A stretch of DNA of 14,467 nt from assembly GCA_026770575.1 (NCBI GenBank), contig MU657409.1:59095-73561 (forward strand). The letters run 5' to 3'. Source of the DNA: Pelagophyceae sp. CCMP2097 (lineage: Eukaryota > Sar > Pelagophyceae). Positions 13,943 through 14,467 of this stretch are shown here, piece after piece. The stretch's first letter is position 1. Every line of letters begins with the position of its first letter. The notes under the pieces are model-generated. The model was not told the DNA's origin. It ran no database searches and worked only from the letters and a program-made list of their open reading frames with translations. The translations under genes were made by a program, and so were the position numbers.

Positions 13943-14467
13943 ATGGAGCACAGCGATAAACGGCAAACCGTAGGGACCGAGCAGGCTCGAGTGGTCGGGG
14001 CCGTCACCACGTCCTCCGGCAACCTCGCCAGACGGCGCAGCAGTCGCGGAGGGTCCAGCTCGTCCGGCTTTTCTTATATGGACAGCAACAGCAGCGGCAG
14101 CGACGAAGAGGCGCCCAAGTCGGCTGAGGGCGATGAGGCGTCCAAGTCGCCTGACGAGGAGGACTCCATGGACGTCGACGGCGACGCGGAGCCGACGCCG
14201 AAGGAGATCCTGCTCCTCAAGGATTCGGGCTTTAGGGCGTCGAAGAAGGAAGGAGGCCGCGGCAGGATGACGTTTTTGCTCCGCGTCGTTTGCAGCGGCC
14301 GCGAGTTCGGCAGCAGCGGCGGCTGCAAGGACGAGGCCACCTACTTGGCGGCTAAGGCCGGGTACCGTGCCCAGGCGGTCGCTGACTGGCGGGCGGCGAC
14401 GGCCGTGCCGACGGCCGTCGGACGGCGACGCTCGTGGAACTACGGCGGCAACGAGGCGGCCGTGCTT
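13943..14467 (+). CDS. Acidic Ser-rich protein, 5' part (runs off the window)
   Basis: An open frame of 175 codons from ATG 13943 in a strong context (GGGCCATGG) to the last base of the window, with no stop, so it is a partial gene. The first 45 residues are Arg/Ser/Gly-rich. Residues about 46-87 form an acidic serine-rich tract (MDSNSSGSDEEAPKSAEGDE, then further SPDEEDSMDVDGDAE). A folded-looking segment follows: PKEILLLKDSGFRASKKEGG, then MTFLLRVVCSGREFG, CKDEATYLAAKAGYRAQAV and RRRSWNYGGNEAAVL. The two cysteines at about 120 and 130 could belong to a zinc-binding or DNA-binding module, but I recognise no family. Third positions are mostly G or C, as in the secure genes here. The acidic low-complexity N-terminus would suit a nuclear protein; that is inference. 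Confidence 0.68.
   Translation, partial: MEHSDKRQTVGTEQARVVGAVTTSSGNLARRRSSRGGSSSSGFSYMDSNSSGSDEEAPKSAEGDEASKSPDEEDSMDVDGDAEPTPKEILLLKDSGFRASKKEGGRGRMTFLLRVVCSGREFGSSGGCKDEATYLAAKAGYRAQAVADWRAATAVPTAVGRRRSWNYGGNEAAVL

Noticed and set aside
1..14467. CRISPR array, bacterial operon, rRNA or tRNA genes
   Set aside because: No regularly spaced identical repeats, no ribosome-binding-site/operon layout and no recognisable RNA gene. The genes have spliceosomal introns.

Overview
The window looks like nuclear DNA of a GC-rich unicellular eukaryote. Its genes are interrupted by very short GT-AG introns (about 40-180 bp) with GTGCG, GTGAG or GTCCG donors. The gene content is eukaryotic: a plasma-membrane-type Ca2+ pump, a mitochondrial complex I assembly factor, and RING and PHD-like zinc-finger proteins. 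The compact genes and strong G/C bias at third codon positions would suit a microalga such as a stramenopile or pelagophyte. That assignment is inference; no rRNA or organelle marker is present.

Layout. Positions 1-384 hold nothing convincing. A 430-bp TA-flanked inverted-repeat element (385-814) follows. A multi-exon C3HC4 RING-finger gene lies on the + strand (5' end unresolved, recognisable from 1169 to about 2564). Convergent to it, on the - strand, is a complete P2B Ca2+-ATPase gene (6967 down to 3056) with three small introns packed into its first 190 coding bases. From 7412 to 11316 the DNA is a mosaic of repeats: a 477-bp TA-flanked element (7412-7888), a 1.7-kb inverted-repeat structure (7891-9610) that encloses a PHD-like gene (- strand, 9198-8300), and a second TA-flanked inverted-repeat structure (9454-11316) containing a diverged tandem duplication and two arms with a covarying palindrome. 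After a gene-poor kilobase comes a three-exon NDUFAF3 gene (- strand, 13153-12346). Another copy of the TA-flanked terminus lies just upstream of its start codon. A small hydrophobic ORF (- strand, 13555-13355) is next to a striking 161-bp nested palindrome (13566-13726). The + strand 5' part of a gene for an acidic, serine-rich protein (from 13943) runs off the right edge.

The genes do not form a functional unit: calcium export, complex I assembly, probable ubiquitin ligation and probable chromatin or protein binding are unrelated housekeeping or regulatory jobs. The unusual part is the central repeat mosaic, where a zinc-finger gene sits between long inverted repeats next to several TA-flanked terminal-repeat elements. 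This suggests gene capture by, or nesting within, a DNA-transposon or foldback structure. Exon structures were derived by hand from reading-frame changes, splice consensus and family conservation. No transcript data or database search was available.
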